Of a stretch of 64,000 nt of DNA, positions 22,045 to 33,404 are shown one piece after another. The first letter of the stretch is position 1. Each line of letters starts with the position of its first letter. A program made the position numbers and the translations under genes. The stretch is from Megaleporinus macrocephalus (lineage: Eukaryota > Chordata > Actinopteri > Characiformes > Anostomidae), in the NCBI GenBank assembly GCA_021613375.1, contig CM038720.1, positions 4,922,462 through 4,986,461 of the forward strand, in the 5' to 3' direction. The notes beneath the pieces are model-generated. The model had not been told where the DNA came from, searched no databases, and worked only from the letters and a program-made list of their open reading frames with translations.

Positions 22045-24270
22045 AGGAGTGGACAATCTTGGGAACGTTGGGAGAATTCCCAGCAGGCAATCGGGACTTC
22101 ATTAATTCAGGTGGGCCTACCAAGATTGATCACAGTCTTATCCAATCAGCCGATTGTATATGTCAAATGTTTTTAATACACCATTTGTTTTTGTATACCA
22201 AAGTAGTGAGCTATATTGGGAAAGTCCAGGAAATTCCCAGTAAACGATTTATTGCCCAGACCTCTGGTTGGCTCTTATTTATTCCTATCTGCCAATCGGG
22301 CCTACTCAGATTGATCACAGGCTTATAAAATGAGCAAATTTTATATGCCAAATATTTTTAATACACCAATTTTGGGGAAATTTTGGGAAAGTCGAAAGAA
22401 TTCCCAGGAGGTGATTTATTGTATGGATCTTCGGTTGAACCTATATTCATGTCCCTTTCACTAGGTGGGCCTACCCAGATTGATCATAGGCTTATCCAAT
22501 CAGCCAATTTTTTTATATGCCAAAATATCTTATACACCAAAGTAGTGAGCAATCTTGGGAAAATCGAGGAAATTCCCAGTAGATGATTTATTGCCCGGAC
22601 CTCCTTTATTTATTCCTATCTGCCAATCGGGCCTAATCAGATTAATCACAGGCTTATCCCATTGGCAAATTTTATATGCCAAATATTTTCAATACACCAA
22701 AAGAGTCATCTTGGGAAAGTCGGGAGACAATTTATTGCCCGGACTTCTGGTTGGCCCTTAATTTATTCCTATTTACCCAAGTGGGCCTACCCAGATTGAT
22801 CAAAGTCTTATCCAATCAGCAAATATTTTTAATACACCAATTTTTTATACACTAAAGGAGAGAGTCATTTTGGGAAAGTCGGAAGAATTCCCAGGAGGGG
22901 ATTTATTGCATGGATCTTCGTTGGACCTATATTTATGTCCTTTTCACCAGTTGGGCCTACCCAGATTGATCACAGGCTTATCCAATCAGCAATTTTTATA
23001 AAGCAGTTTTTATAGGCCAAATTTTATATGCCACAGAAATGGGTGATCTGTAATTGGGAAAGTCGGAACAGTTCTCGGATTGTTGGGGGGGGGGGGTGAT
23101 TTATGGACCTCTGGTTGGCCCTTTATTTATTCCTATTTACCCAAGTAGGCCTACTCAGATTGATCACAGTCTTATCCAATCAGCAAAGATTTTTAATACA
23201 CCATTTTTTTTATACACCAAAGGACTGAATCATCTTGGGAACGTCGGAAGAACTCCCAGGAGACAATTAATTGCTCAGACCTCTGATTGGCCCTTTATTT
23301 ATTTCTACTTACCCAAGTTGGCCTACTTAGATTGATCACAGGCTTATCCAATTACCAATTTTTATAAAGCAATTTTTATAGGCCAAATTAAAAGTGGGTG
23401 ATCTGTAATTCGGGAAGTCGGAAGACTTCTCGGATTGTTGGGGGGTGGGGGTGATTTATGGACCTCTGGTTGGCCCTTTATTTTTTCCTATTTAGCCAAG
23501 TGGGCATACCCAGATTGGTCATAGTTTTATCCAATCAGCCAATTTTTTTATATTTTAAATATTTTATACACCAAAGTAATGAGTGATCTTGGGAAAGTTG
23601 GGAGAGTTGCCAAGAGATGATTTATTGCCTGGGCCTCCTTTATGTATTCCTATTTATCCAAGTGGGCCTAGGCAAAATGATCACATATAAAATTGGCATA
23701 TAAAATCTGCAAATTTTATATGCCAAATATTTTTAATACACCAATTTCTTTTTATACACCAAAAGAGTGAGTCATCTTGGGAAAGTCGGTAGAATTGCCC
23801 GGATTTCTGGTTGGCCCTTTATTTATTCCTACTTACCCAAGTGGGCCTTCTTAGATTTATCACAAACTTATAGAATCACCAATTTTTATAAAGTAACTTT
23901 ATAGGCCAAATTATATTTGGCAAATGTTATATGTCACAGAAGTGGGTGCTCTGTAATTGGGAAGGTCATGAGAATCCCCATAGTGGCATCTATTGCATGA
24001 ACCTCTGCTTGATCTTGTTTTTATTCCCTTTTACCAATTGGGCATACCCAGATTAATCGCAGGCTCATGCCGTTGGAAATTTTTATATGCTAATTTGTTT
24101 AAAAACTCAAAAGAAGTGTGTGATCTGTAATGGGGAAAGTTTGGAGAATTCCAATGGGTTGATTGACATCTGACTGGCCCTTTATTTATCCATTTTAACA
24201 AGTGACCCTGGACAGATTTATCACAAGATTATCCAATGAGCAAATTTATACACCAAATGTTTTAAGTTTT
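22045..24270 (+). repeat. about 175-bp satellite, 13 monomers
   Basis: Monomers begin at about 22050, 22215, 22384, 22554, 22712, 22871, 23055, 23236, 23410, 23590, 23776, 23956 and 24131, each with TTGGGAAAGTCGGGAGAATT or a variant. Each continues with GATTTATTGCC, GGTTGGCCCTTTATTTATTC, CCCAAGTGGGCCTACCCAGA, TTGATCACAGGCTTATCCAA and ATACACCAAA. Spacing is 158-186 bp. Divergence between monomers is considerable, and poly-G runs (23082-23094) occur. Repeated short open frames starting MGK follow the monomer and are not genes. This length class and AT-richness resemble centromere-type satellites, but a 2.2-kb array is small. Confidence 0.92.
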
Positions 24271-24969
24271 TGAGAAATTTGGTCTTGTTTTTTTATGTAA
24301 GCACTTTCACTGTATTATGGCCAACCAAATTATATGATCTTTGCCAAACTCTTCTTTTGATAGCCCTCCAATCACTGCAAAGCAACTCCTGCATTCCCTA
24401 AAGACATCAATTTGTCATCAGATAAAACTGCAGTTGCATTTTAAAGATCAAACTAATGTGAGATTCTGTTCTGTACAGCATGTGGTTTTCTACCCACACA
24501 AAGCCAAAAGAGTGTCATCATCTCCAGAGTACAAAGCTCTTTTACAGGCTTTGTGAAAATGTTGAAGCTAACGGCTAACATTACTTCTGTAGGCTTGTTA
24601 AAGGTAGAACATCAATGGAGCACAATGATCAGGTTTTGGGTTTTATGCTTGCTGTGTTTTCTGTCTCTGTTTTCTCCGCTGCCTGTTGTTAAATTAGGAA
24701 GTTATATCATCTGGGCAGATGTGTTTGTGATGAGTGGACGCTGTTTCATAGCTGAGGTGCTGCAGTCCTGGTTTTACAACAGAGTCGATAAATTTAGCTC
24801 AGTGGTTCACAATCCTGGCTCTGGAGTGGCACTAGCCTGGAGTGGACCCTTCTCCTAACACACCTGATGCCACTAATGAATTACACTACCAGTCAAAAGC
24901 CATTCATACTGGCCATTAAGCACAAATTATTATTCAGGAGGTATGAGATATAGGATATAAGACAAGGTG
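24271..24969. other. unique sequence with one copy of the 24-bp array core
   Basis: No gene seen. ACACTACCAGTCAAA at 24883-24897 is the same core as the 757-1929 minisatellite, here unexpanded. Confidence 0.45.
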
Positions 24970-25650
24970 TGGAACAAGATGTGGTAAATCCACCAGGCCT
25001 GTCCCCATAACAATCACCTGGAACAAGATATAGACCTACCAAACCTGTACCCCTAACAAACACTTGGAACAAGATGTGGTAGGCCCACCAGACCGGTCCC
25101 ACTAACAATCATCTAGAAAAAGATGTGGTAGACCTACCAAATCTGTGCCCCCGACAACCACCTGGAACAAAATGTGGTAGACCCACCAAACCTGCCCCCC
25201 TAACAACCACCTGGAACAAGCTGCGGCAGGCCCACCAAACCTGTCTCCATGAAAGAATATACAGTAGACCCACCAAACCTGTCCCCCTAACAACCACTTG
25301 GAACAAGATGCGGTAGACCCACCAAACCTGTCCCCCTTAACAACCACGTGGAACAAGATGCAGTACAGCCACCAAACCTGTCCCCCAACAACCACCTGAA
25401 CAAGATGCAGTAGACTCACCAAACCTGCCCCCTTAACAACCACCTGGAGCAAGATGCGGTGGACCCACCAAACCTGTCCCTTTAACAACCACCTGAAACA
25501 AGATGTGACAGACCCACCAAACCTGTTCCCCTGAAAGAATATGTGGTAGACCCACTAAACATGTCCCTCTAACAACTACTTGGAACAAGATGCGGTGGAC
25601 CCACCAAACCTGTCTCCCTTACAACCACCTGGAACAAGATGCGGTAGACT
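24970..25650. repeat. 48-50-bp minisatellite, about 14 copies
   Basis: Units contain AACAACCACCTGGAACAAGA, TGCGGTAGACCCACCAAACC and TGTCCCCCT. Some units are shortened (25245-25270 and 25520-25545 read GAAAGAATAT instead). Glycine/valine-rich minus-strand frames derive from the repeat. Confidence 0.93.
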
Positions 25651-26526
25651 TTGAGAGAGAGGAGAGCATCAAGCTCCGCTAGTATGACCCCAAGCACACT
25701 GCATGACATACCTATCAAGCAAACTGCTGATGTTCCCAGAACTATGGACTGACCACCCCAGAGTCCAGAACCTCAACATCCCTGAAAGGGATTCGGTTGT
25801 GAGTAGCAGTAGATGCGATTAAGTGTAACATGGAAACTAAATGACTGCTACTGTTCTTTCTGCCCATTTTCTTAGAAACCGTGTGTCGTACAAGGTAAGA
25901 AACCGAATGAGGAATTCCTGATATCTGGCTGATTCCTCCTGTCCATCTTTCTGGCTGGCGCTGTTGGCTAACTGGACGTACGTTTGAGGCCGAGCTAACT
26001 TTCATGTATTTTGTAAACCAAAGCTGTAAAACAAAAGCTATAATATCCACCCCCGTCCCCAGATCGTCGGCCTACTTTGCAGAAGACGAGCTAAACAGAG
26101 ATAAGAGTTAACACATGCATCTAGTCCATCCGGAGTGTGTTACGAAGCCTCGAACCAACTGGCAGTAGAAGAGTCTCACGAGGACGGAGATGGCAGCATG
26201 GTGCTTATTTTGTCATTAGTTCCACAATGTAGGAAAAGTAGGTGAGTGAAGTTTCTCTTTACAGGGAGAGAAAGAGAGAGAGGGAGAGGGAGAGGGAGAG
26301 AGAGAGAGAGAGAGGGAGAGAGACTTGATACAGGAAGTCTAATAGAGGTTGTCTTTTGTTCTCTCTCATTAGCGCCGACATCTGCCTGTCATTCATTCAG
26401 CGCTAGTCATATCCTTTATTACAGTCTTCCGCGTGTCAGTTTGAGTGTATGTGTGTCTCTTTATACAATTTCAAGCCAACATTGGAAAACAGAGAAACCA
26501 GAGCAAGTCTGAACTGGCTAGATACT
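25651..26526. other. unique sequence with (GA)n tract
   Basis: A purine tract (AGAGAGGGAGAGGGAGAG) spans 26262-26325. The rest is single-copy with no supported exon. Confidence 0.4.
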
Positions 26527-26889
26527 AAGTCTGAGGCACCTCAGCTGATTGTTTAGAAGTCCTCATCTTATCAATAAGTGTATGTTCAACAGCAGATCTG
26601 ATTAGAACAGATGTAGATAATTATACATACAATATAAAGTAACATGAATATGTTATTGTGAGAGAAGTAGATCATATCTTGAGCTCCCGTTTGAAGAACA
26701 AAGTTAGGTTCCAGATTTCTCCTGGACGCCCCAGACATTGTATGAATGTGTTCAGTTCCTTCAGCAGCAAATCTTGATTTAGCTTAATGAAGTACTGAGC
26801 AGTCAAAGCAGGTATTAGATGAGAACTGTAAATAATACTGGGTTGTTTAGGAGAAGCTTGGAAAGGGTTAAATAAACACACTGACGTAT
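26527..26889 (+). repeat. dispersed repeat R1, copy 1
   Basis: Shares a run of motifs with 54643-54968 (same strand) and 48466-49324 (opposite strand, interrupted). The motifs are AAGTCTGAGGC, GATTAGAACAGATGTA, TTCTCCTGGACGCCCCAGAC, TTTAGCTTAATGAAGTACTG and TTAAATAAACACACTGACGT. Copies 1 and 3 are full-length relative to each other. The 69-residue minus-strand frame exists only in this copy because of one extra base near 26770, so R1 is not coding. Family not recognised. Confidence 0.85.
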
Positions 26890-26934
26890 AGAAAAAGAAT
26901 AATAAAGCGTTTGGATGTTATTACACAGTCGAAT

Positions 26935-27260
26935 CACATTATTATGACCACCAGCTAATATCTAGAGTGACCGCCGGGTGCAGCACGGACAGCAGCTAAT
27001 CAGACTGGGAGACTCAGTAAAGTGGTAGGTGGTCACAGGTATCTGGAGGTATCATGCTGACTGCAGTGCGCCCCACAGCTGCTGGAGGGAGCGTGGAGGA
27101 GGATCCATAGAGCCAACACCACCATCCAGGTGGTCCCACAGGTGCACAAATGGGTTCAAGTCTAAGAAATTAGGGGTTTAGGGTAGTACTAGTCTTGGGC
27201 AGGTCTTCCGACCAATGTGGGACATTTCTAGCCGTGGGACGTGTCACATTTTAAATATAA
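26935..27260 (-). pseudogene. Tc1/mariner transposase remnant, C-terminal region
   Basis: Read on the minus strand it encodes TPNFLDLNPFVHLWDHLD, matching the Tc1/mariner signature around the third catalytic residue (family pattern SPDLNPIEHLWD). Here IE is replaced by FV, so the catalytic glutamate is lost. The outer side holds CATTATTATGACCACC, which looks like the element's terminal region. Many stops surround it, so it is an inactive fragment related to 30240-30801. Confidence 0.7.
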
Positions 27261-27671
27261 CAATGTCCCCAAGTGAACTGAAAGCTTTGCACAGTCCTGT
27301 AAATCATACAAAACTTCATCTCTCCAACGTGGGAATGCTGCAGGATAGGGAAAATGTTTACACATTATAGAGTGTACATGGCATTTGAATTGATGTAGAA
27401 AGAACGAAGAACAAAGGAAAAAAAGGAAAAATGGATGGCCCAGATTATATGTCCCAAATGGTTATTATATATAGGTGCTTATGGGAATATATGTAGTTGC
27501 ACAGTAAGTGACCACTTTGAAATTACCTGGATTTCTGCATTGCTTACTAATAAAATGGGGGTCTGATAGTTATGTAGGTCACAATTATAGACAAACTCAA
27601 TCCAACTAGACTATTAAAGGGAACTCTGGCTGGTAACACATGTAAGTCTTAATATGGTCTAATGTCTCTAA

Positions 27672-28292
27672 GGGCGTTTTCACACCTGTAGTTTGTTTCA
27701 CTGGTCTGGATCAGTTAATGAGTTTGTTTACTTGGAGTGTTTGGCGTGCGAGCAAGAAAGTAAACAGAGAGAAGAACAGGTTTTCCCAAACTACTGCACA
27801 CTTCCTTTAGAGCGTATCACGGAGCAGCGGCAGAGACAGCATCTGTTCATAGCTGTAATAATAATCTGATAATATACCAAACTACAGTCCACCTGCAGAA
27901 CACCCAGCTCACTCCAAACATCAAGTAGACAACGTCCCTCACTGCTAGTCCTAGAGAGACCTCGCTTCACTGTCCTCGCCCTGTTAGCTGCTCCAGTTCT
28001 CCAGTTCTCTGTTTACGCCATCTGCCGCATCCCATAATGCAAAGCACACCTGGCTGCAGGAGATGTTTAGATCAAACTTGTGGAGGACACCTAACACTTG
28101 GGTCGGATCGAGGTTGGATCACGTTCTTATCACAAACAAACCGCTCCGGAGTTTGTTTGGAACCGGACCGAGACCACCTCCTCTCGAGGGTCTCGGTGCG
28201 ATTGTTTTAGTCCGCACCCGAGTGTGATTACTGTTTTCACACCTGACAAAACTAACTGCACCAAACAAACCAGTGCTGGTGTGAAAACGGCC
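27672..28292. mobile_element. Harbinger-like MITE, 621 bp
   Basis: Terminal inverted repeats GGGCGTTTTCACACC and GGTGTGAAAACGGCC match at 14 of 15 positions. TAA flanks both ends (27669-27671 and 28293-28295), as expected for the 3-bp TWA target of PIF/Harbinger elements. There is no transposase inside, so it is non-autonomous. A TTAA-type (piggyBac-like) reading is less likely because only TAA is shared. Confidence 0.75.
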
Positions 28293-28309
28293 TAAATTAT
28301 TGGGACACA

Positions 28310-29559
28310 TTGTGAAAAATCACTAAAAGTATCAGATTTATTAGATTTTCTGTAAAATCCGCTGCACGTTGGTCTCCATTGTTGTATCTACTGACGTGAT
28401 CAGCGGGAAGTGACGTCAAATGGTTCCAGTAACCGGCCGTCACGCTTGAGCACAGCTAGCTAGCTAAACATGCTACTGTTCAGTCTTTACAGTTTGAGCT
28501 AGAACTCAACATTTCTGACATCAGCAGCGACATCACACACCACGTTAGTGTAAATGGTGAACAGAGAGGGTGGAGGAGAGAGTGAACACAGTGCTGGAGT
28601 TGTTGTGAAACTGTGTGTTGGTGTTGATGGAGAAGGAGAGTGTCTGTTAAAGGAGCTCCGCTTTCTAGCAGGAAACATTCACGCTCAGTAAACAGCTAGA
28701 TACACTGAACGGGAGTGTCTCTGAGCTTCACACTCCTTTATTAGTGAAGTAGTATGTTCACTACAAAGACTGTACTTTCACCTTCAGGATCCACAAACGA
28801 GGAGAAGCAGCTGACGCTAACGCTAAACGTTCTCAGGAGAGAATCCAGCTCATGTTCATGTTCATGGTTCTTCTCACGGTTCTCCATAATCTGGAGCTTT
28901 TGGACTTCCTGTGTGGGGAAACTGTGGCACTGCATTGTGTTTTAATCTACGCTTAAAACCAACAGCCTCCGTCAAGTCTCTCAGCAGTGGTGGTCTACTA
29001 AACCACTCAAACTCATCCAGACTGAAGTGAGGAGAGCAGAGCGGGGGTCTTTGGGTAGCTGTGTTGGTCCACACGCTGCTTCACTAACTATTCTCCTTGT
29101 TTATGTTTGTGAAGCTGTTTAGACTAATTTCAGTCTTCACACTGCCTTTCACTGAAACAACATCAACAACACAATGTACATGGTTTTCTTTAAGCTAGGT
29201 TAGGAACTAACATTCACTCCTTCACACCACAGTCCAGTTTAGCACTGACACCATCTGACCTCATCTACCCAGCAGGCATTGCGCGTCAGTAATAATGGTT
29301 GTGTCTATATGTTAAATATTTAGAATAAAAGCTTAATTTATAAAGCTGCTACTTTTGTGATTTTTTACAACAAGTATTAATAATTTAGAGTCATTACAAC
29401 ATATTAAGGCTTACAAGTGTTACCAGTCGGGGTTCCCTTGAACACACAAGCAGTTGGACTGTCCATGCCTTTAATTAAGCACACAGTAAAAGCCTATAGC
29501 CTGTGCAGGCTATAAGAACTGTGTACACTTATATTTTATTACCTGTAGATCCTTTTATT
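28310..29559. other. unique or unrecognised sequence, no exon
   Basis: Mixed sequence with no tandem arrays. Short frames on both strands (28741-29074) overlap each other and show no known domain. Some phrases look transposon-like, but I cannot assign a family. Confidence 0.35.
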
Positions 29560-30115
29560 GCAGCCACCACATTTTCAGGAGCTACAAATATTGTTGATGA
29601 AGAATTCTGGACCAGTACCTTCTGCAAATATGTTTCCGTTCATCAGTATTTCTGGGAAGGCTTGTCTGCACAGACCTGTTCAGGTCATCTACCACCGTAT
29701 CTCAATAGGATTCAGGTCAAAACTCCGAATTCACCCTTGCAAAACACAAATCTTTCTCACAAATTTTTTTCTTGCCAATTGACTTATGTGCATTGGGTCA
29801 TGAGCACTGTTGCATCACCCAGCACTTCTTTAGCCTGAGGTCATAGCCTGCTACTCTTACATTCTCCTGTAAAACGTTTGGCTTCATTGTTCCTTCAGCA
29901 AAGCAGCCCAATCCATGATGCTGCCTCCACCATGCTTCACAGTGGGGATGATGTTCTCTGTCCAAAGAATATTATCCCAGAAGTATTCCAGAGCGTCTTG
30001 ACAAAAGTAAATAGGGCCACAATTTGTTGTGGCTTCCTTCATGGTGCCGTGCCACGAACACCATACTTGTTCAGTGTTTCTCTAATAATGGACACATGAA
30101 CAGGTTTCTGCAGTT
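29560..30115 (-). pseudogene. Tc1-like transposase remnant (HTH end to first catalytic region)
   Basis: On the minus strand, 30040-30115 encodes RETLNKYGV followed by RKP-type sequence. Positions 29908-30000 then encode EYFWDNILWTEN joined to IIPTVKHGGGSIMDW. Both match Tc1 transposases (family pattern ILWSDE near the first catalytic Asp, and VKHGGGSIMVWG). The aspartate of the WSDE motif is missing: TEN is followed by a deletion of some 30 residues. The part 29560-29900 is poorly matched. It is a dead copy with stops and deletions. Confidence 0.7.
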
Positions 30116-30239
30116 CCTGTACCAATTTCCAGCTTCATGCATCTGTCTAGACTCCATCTCCCATAACCCCCCCTCACCAACAGACTACAGGTCCACCATC
30201 AACCAATCATAGACCAGTATCAAGAAGCTTCTCACGCGC

Positions 30240-30530
30240 GTTCATTAATATCACCATCAGCTAATATCCAGAGTAACAGCAGCTAGATGGACTGGGGGAC
30301 TCAATAAGGTCCTGGTAGGTTGTCACAGGTATTTGGAGCCATGCTGACTGCAGTGCATCCCACAGCTGCTGGAGGGAGCGTGGAGGAGGATCCATAGAGG
30401 CCAACACCACCATCCAGATGGTCCCACAGATGCTCAATTGGGCTCAAATCTAAGAAATTAGGGGTCCAGGGTAGTACTTGGAAGTCTAAATCAGTTCCTC
30501 CGACTAATGTGGGACATTTCTAGCCAGAAA
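30240..30530 (-). pseudogene. Tc1/mariner transposase remnant, C-terminal region
   Basis: The minus strand encodes PWTPNFLDLSPIEHLWD, so the Tc1/mariner signature around the catalytic glutamate is intact here. Upstream is a degenerate ARNVPH region with stops. The end reads GACAACCTACCAGGACC then a stop. It is closely related to 26935-27260. Confidence 0.8.
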
Positions 30531-30534
30531 TGTG

Positions 30535-31690
30535 ATCCAGGTGGTCCCACGTATGCTCAATTGGGTTCAAGTCTGGGGAATTAGGGGTCCAGGGTAGGAT
30601 TTGGAAGTCTCGGTCAGCTCTTCCAACCAGTGTAGGACATTTCTAGTTGTGTGACGTGTCTCATCGTCTTGCTGGAAGATCACATCCGCCCCAGAGAAGA
30701 CAATCAGCATGTGTGTATGGTGTATGTGTTCTGCAGGGATGGATTCAGACCCAGATCGGTCGAGAGTGTCTTCCACATGGATGAGTAATGAGAAAAACAT
30801 TCCCTAGACCAGGGGTTCCCAACCTTTTGCAACCCAAGGCCCACTTAACTCACCCCAAAACTTTTCACGGCCCCCCAGAATATTTTTTATTGCCGTTTAA
30901 AGCCAAATACAGTGCAACCATCCACGCGACCTGACTGCATAATCACACAACAAGAGAAACAAACCATTTACACCACTTTATGTCACTCACCTAATGAGAT
31001 GGCTGATGATGGCTCAACAGCTTTAGCATTCTTGGTTCCAGAGCAAGCCAATTCAAGCCAATTCAGGGTCTTTTTCCTGCTTTGGTATTCTTTAAGTTTG
31101 GTCTTAAAAATTCCACAGGTTTAGATGCATACTCGCTGTGCTTAGTCTTGGTTGCACATGAAGTCTAGTGCTAGGTACTCACTGCTGTATTTCCTTCTTT
31201 TTGATTTATGCTTGCTTTTCTCGGTTCTCTCAGTAAGAGATACAGCGACTGCTTCACTTGTAGATGGTCTAGCTTCGGGGTCTTTTGTTGTCAAAGACCC
31301 TGTTTTTAACTATTTATCCATGATGTGTACACAAGACAACAGCTTCACTCAGACTAAAGTAGCTAACTAACTAAACAGTCATGTCATATGTCTGTACTAC
31401 GCCAAACCAATCGACAAACTCGAACTAAACACATTTTGTTTTGCAAATAAACAAACTAATTATGCTGAACTATCTATTTATTGGAGAAAAAATACTTGGC
31501 AAGAAAAAAAAAAAGCTTTTTGGCCTACGGCCCCCTTGCAGTACAGCCCACAGGTTGAAAACCACTGCCCTACCCCATAACACTGCCACCTACGTGCTGC
31601 TGTCGTACAAAGTAGGAAGTGGTCCTAATAATGCAACTCCTCTGATGATGATCAGATCCCATTGCATTAGTAATCAGTTCCAAAAATCCA
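30535..31690 (-). pseudogene. Tc1/mariner transposase remnant split by a hAT-like insertion
   Basis: Positions 30567-30670 on the minus strand encode VIFQQDDETRHTTRNVLHWL, matching the second catalytic Asp region (family pattern FQQDNAPxH). This is followed by YPGPLIPQT. The segment partly repeats 30240-30530 in tandem. The host sequence stops at 30809 and resumes at 31576 (CATAACACTGCCACC) after the hAT-like element. No intact frame. Confidence 0.7.
30810..31567. mobile_element. non-autonomous hAT-like element, 758 bp
   Basis: Starts CAGGGGTTCCCAACCT and ends AGGTTGAAAACCACTG. The inverted ends fit the hAT pattern CAGTGGTTCTCAACC. Probable 8-bp target duplication CCCTAGAC (30802-30809) and CCCTACCC (31568-31575), 6 of 8 identical. 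No transposase was recognised inside. It is inserted in a Tc1/mariner remnant. Confidence 0.8.
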
Positions 31691-31917
31691 GGTGATCCCG
31701 AAGGCTAGCGAGCGCGTGACTGCCAGTGGTGGTAGTGAACGGTATGTGTGTTTGTGAACATGCTGTTTCCCCCAAGAACAGACATTCAAACAGATGTCAG
31801 CGAGTGTGGTCACATCTGGAGTGACAGGCGAAAATGAGAAACAAGAGAAGCTAACTGCAGAGCTCTCTGTGCTAACACGGAGCGGCTGATAAGCCCCCCC
31901 TCCTCCTTCCCCCTCTG

Positions 31918-31949
<32 letters not shown>

Positions 31950-32274
31950 AAGCAGAGCTCTGCAGCTTGGGAGACGGTGGGAGTGTGTGCGTGCATGACT
32001 GTGTGTGTGCATGACTGTGTGTATTTGATTTTTAATGACTGCATCTGTCATCCTCACAGTAATGCGGACGTACGTGTGTGTGAGTGATCGCTGGTGCGGA
32101 GCCTGTTTGATGGAGACAGCGTCACTATAATTTGATGCGTGCGTCTGTGTGAATACCTGTTATAGTGTGTGTGTGTGTGTGTGTAGGCCACCTGTTGACA
32201 TGACTGGTGTGCATGTGCGAGTGCGCATGGGTGCGAATTCCTGAAGGTATGCGTTAGCTCATTTATCGACGGTC
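31691..32274. other. unique sequence with CA/GT microsatellites
   Basis: (CA)n at 31919-31942, GT-rich phrases at 31985-32025 and (GT)n at 32166-32185. No exon supported; the Cys/Val-rich frame comes from the dinucleotide tract. Confidence 0.5.
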
Positions 32275-32360
32275 AGGACCCCCCAACAGGACCACCGCTG
32301 AGCAGGTATTACTTGGCTGGTGGATCCTTCTCAGCACTGCAGTGACACTAGCCAGGTTTC
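32275..32360. repeat. fragment of the 5185-5675 foldback family
   Basis: GGACCACC, GAGCAGGTA and CTTCTCAGCA with CAGTGACACTA match the internal part of the foldback family. A G-rich tract follows at 32394-32423. Confidence 0.5.
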
Positions 32361-32756
32361 CCTTCAGCTGTCTAATTAAATTCAAGCAAATAATGGTGGG
32401 GTGGGGGGTGGGGGATGGGGGGATGCGGCAGGCTGCCTTTCCCTCAGCGTCGGCTCGGCACGGGAGAAGGAATCTCAGTACATGACAATCTCTATAAGTA
32501 TTTCATGACAACTGACAAAACCTACATAAACATTTATAAGGGAAACGTTCTGACGAGTGTCAGTTGTCGTAAACGCTGCTTTTGTAAACTTTTGATGTCG
32601 ACAACTACTGTGTCATTTTCACTGCCGCTGTCATAAAACTGATACGGCAGTGTATCTGGGTGGTCCTCGCACTAGACTAAGGTAGGCATCTACCCAAGGC
32701 CTCCATAAGCCAAGGAGCCTATAACCATAACATTAAAACCTTAATCTCCTTATATC

Positions 32757-33070
32757 TATATCAGCTCCACTGACCATACAGGAGCTACACTTACAGACTG
32801 TAGTTCATCTGATTCTCTGTATACTTTATTACTCTGATCAGGACCCCCACAGGACCACCACAGAGCAGGTACTAGTAGGGTGGTGGGTCAGTTTGTGTTC
32901 CTCTAGTTCTTCATCAGTGGAAACAGGACGCCGCTCACAGGACACTGTTGTCTGGATAGGTTTGGTTGGTGGACGATTCTCAGTCCAGCAGTGACACTGA
33001 GGTGTTCAAACACTCCAGCAGCAGCACTGCTGTGTCTGATCCACTGACACCAGCACAACATACTCTATAA
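32757..33070. mobile_element. foldback / MITE-like element, copy 2 (spacer inverted)
   Basis: The left end (TCAGCTCCACTGACCATACA) is as in copy 1. The spacer motif, however, reads CAGTTTGTGTTCCTCTAG, the reverse complement of copy 1's CTAGAGGAACACAAACTG. The right end returns to CTCCAGCAGCAGCACTGC in the copy 1 orientation. Inversion of the spacer between inverted arms explains this. Confidence 0.75.
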
Positions 33071-33404
33071 TGTCATATATAATAAATGTATACAGTCATA
33101 AAAAAGAATTGAAAACGGAAGAAGGAAAGGAAGACAAATCTTGCTGCCAAAGCTCTCTGAACAGAGCACTGCACAGGCTCAACTGATAACATATGACGCT
33201 TGTGCTAATGTTAGCATAGATAGAGCCAGTGTTGGAGTAATTACTCAAAAAGAGTTTTCCATTCAAGTTGCTGAGTTGCTTATCTCTACAATTTTTTGGG
33301 ATGATAACTGTGGCGCAGGGTGTTCCCAGTCTTCCGCCAAATGAAAGATAGGATAGGCTTTAGCCCCCCGTCCTCTTTTTAAACAGAATTTTTTTTATTC
33401 TGAA

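Noticed and set aside
22059..23335. Repeated short frames beginning MGK or MGT
   Set aside because: They follow the 175-bp satellite monomer; frames shift and stop differently in each monomer.
26672..26881. 69-residue minus-strand frame in repeat R1
   Set aside because: The frame depends on a single extra base absent from the other two R1 copies, so it is not conserved.
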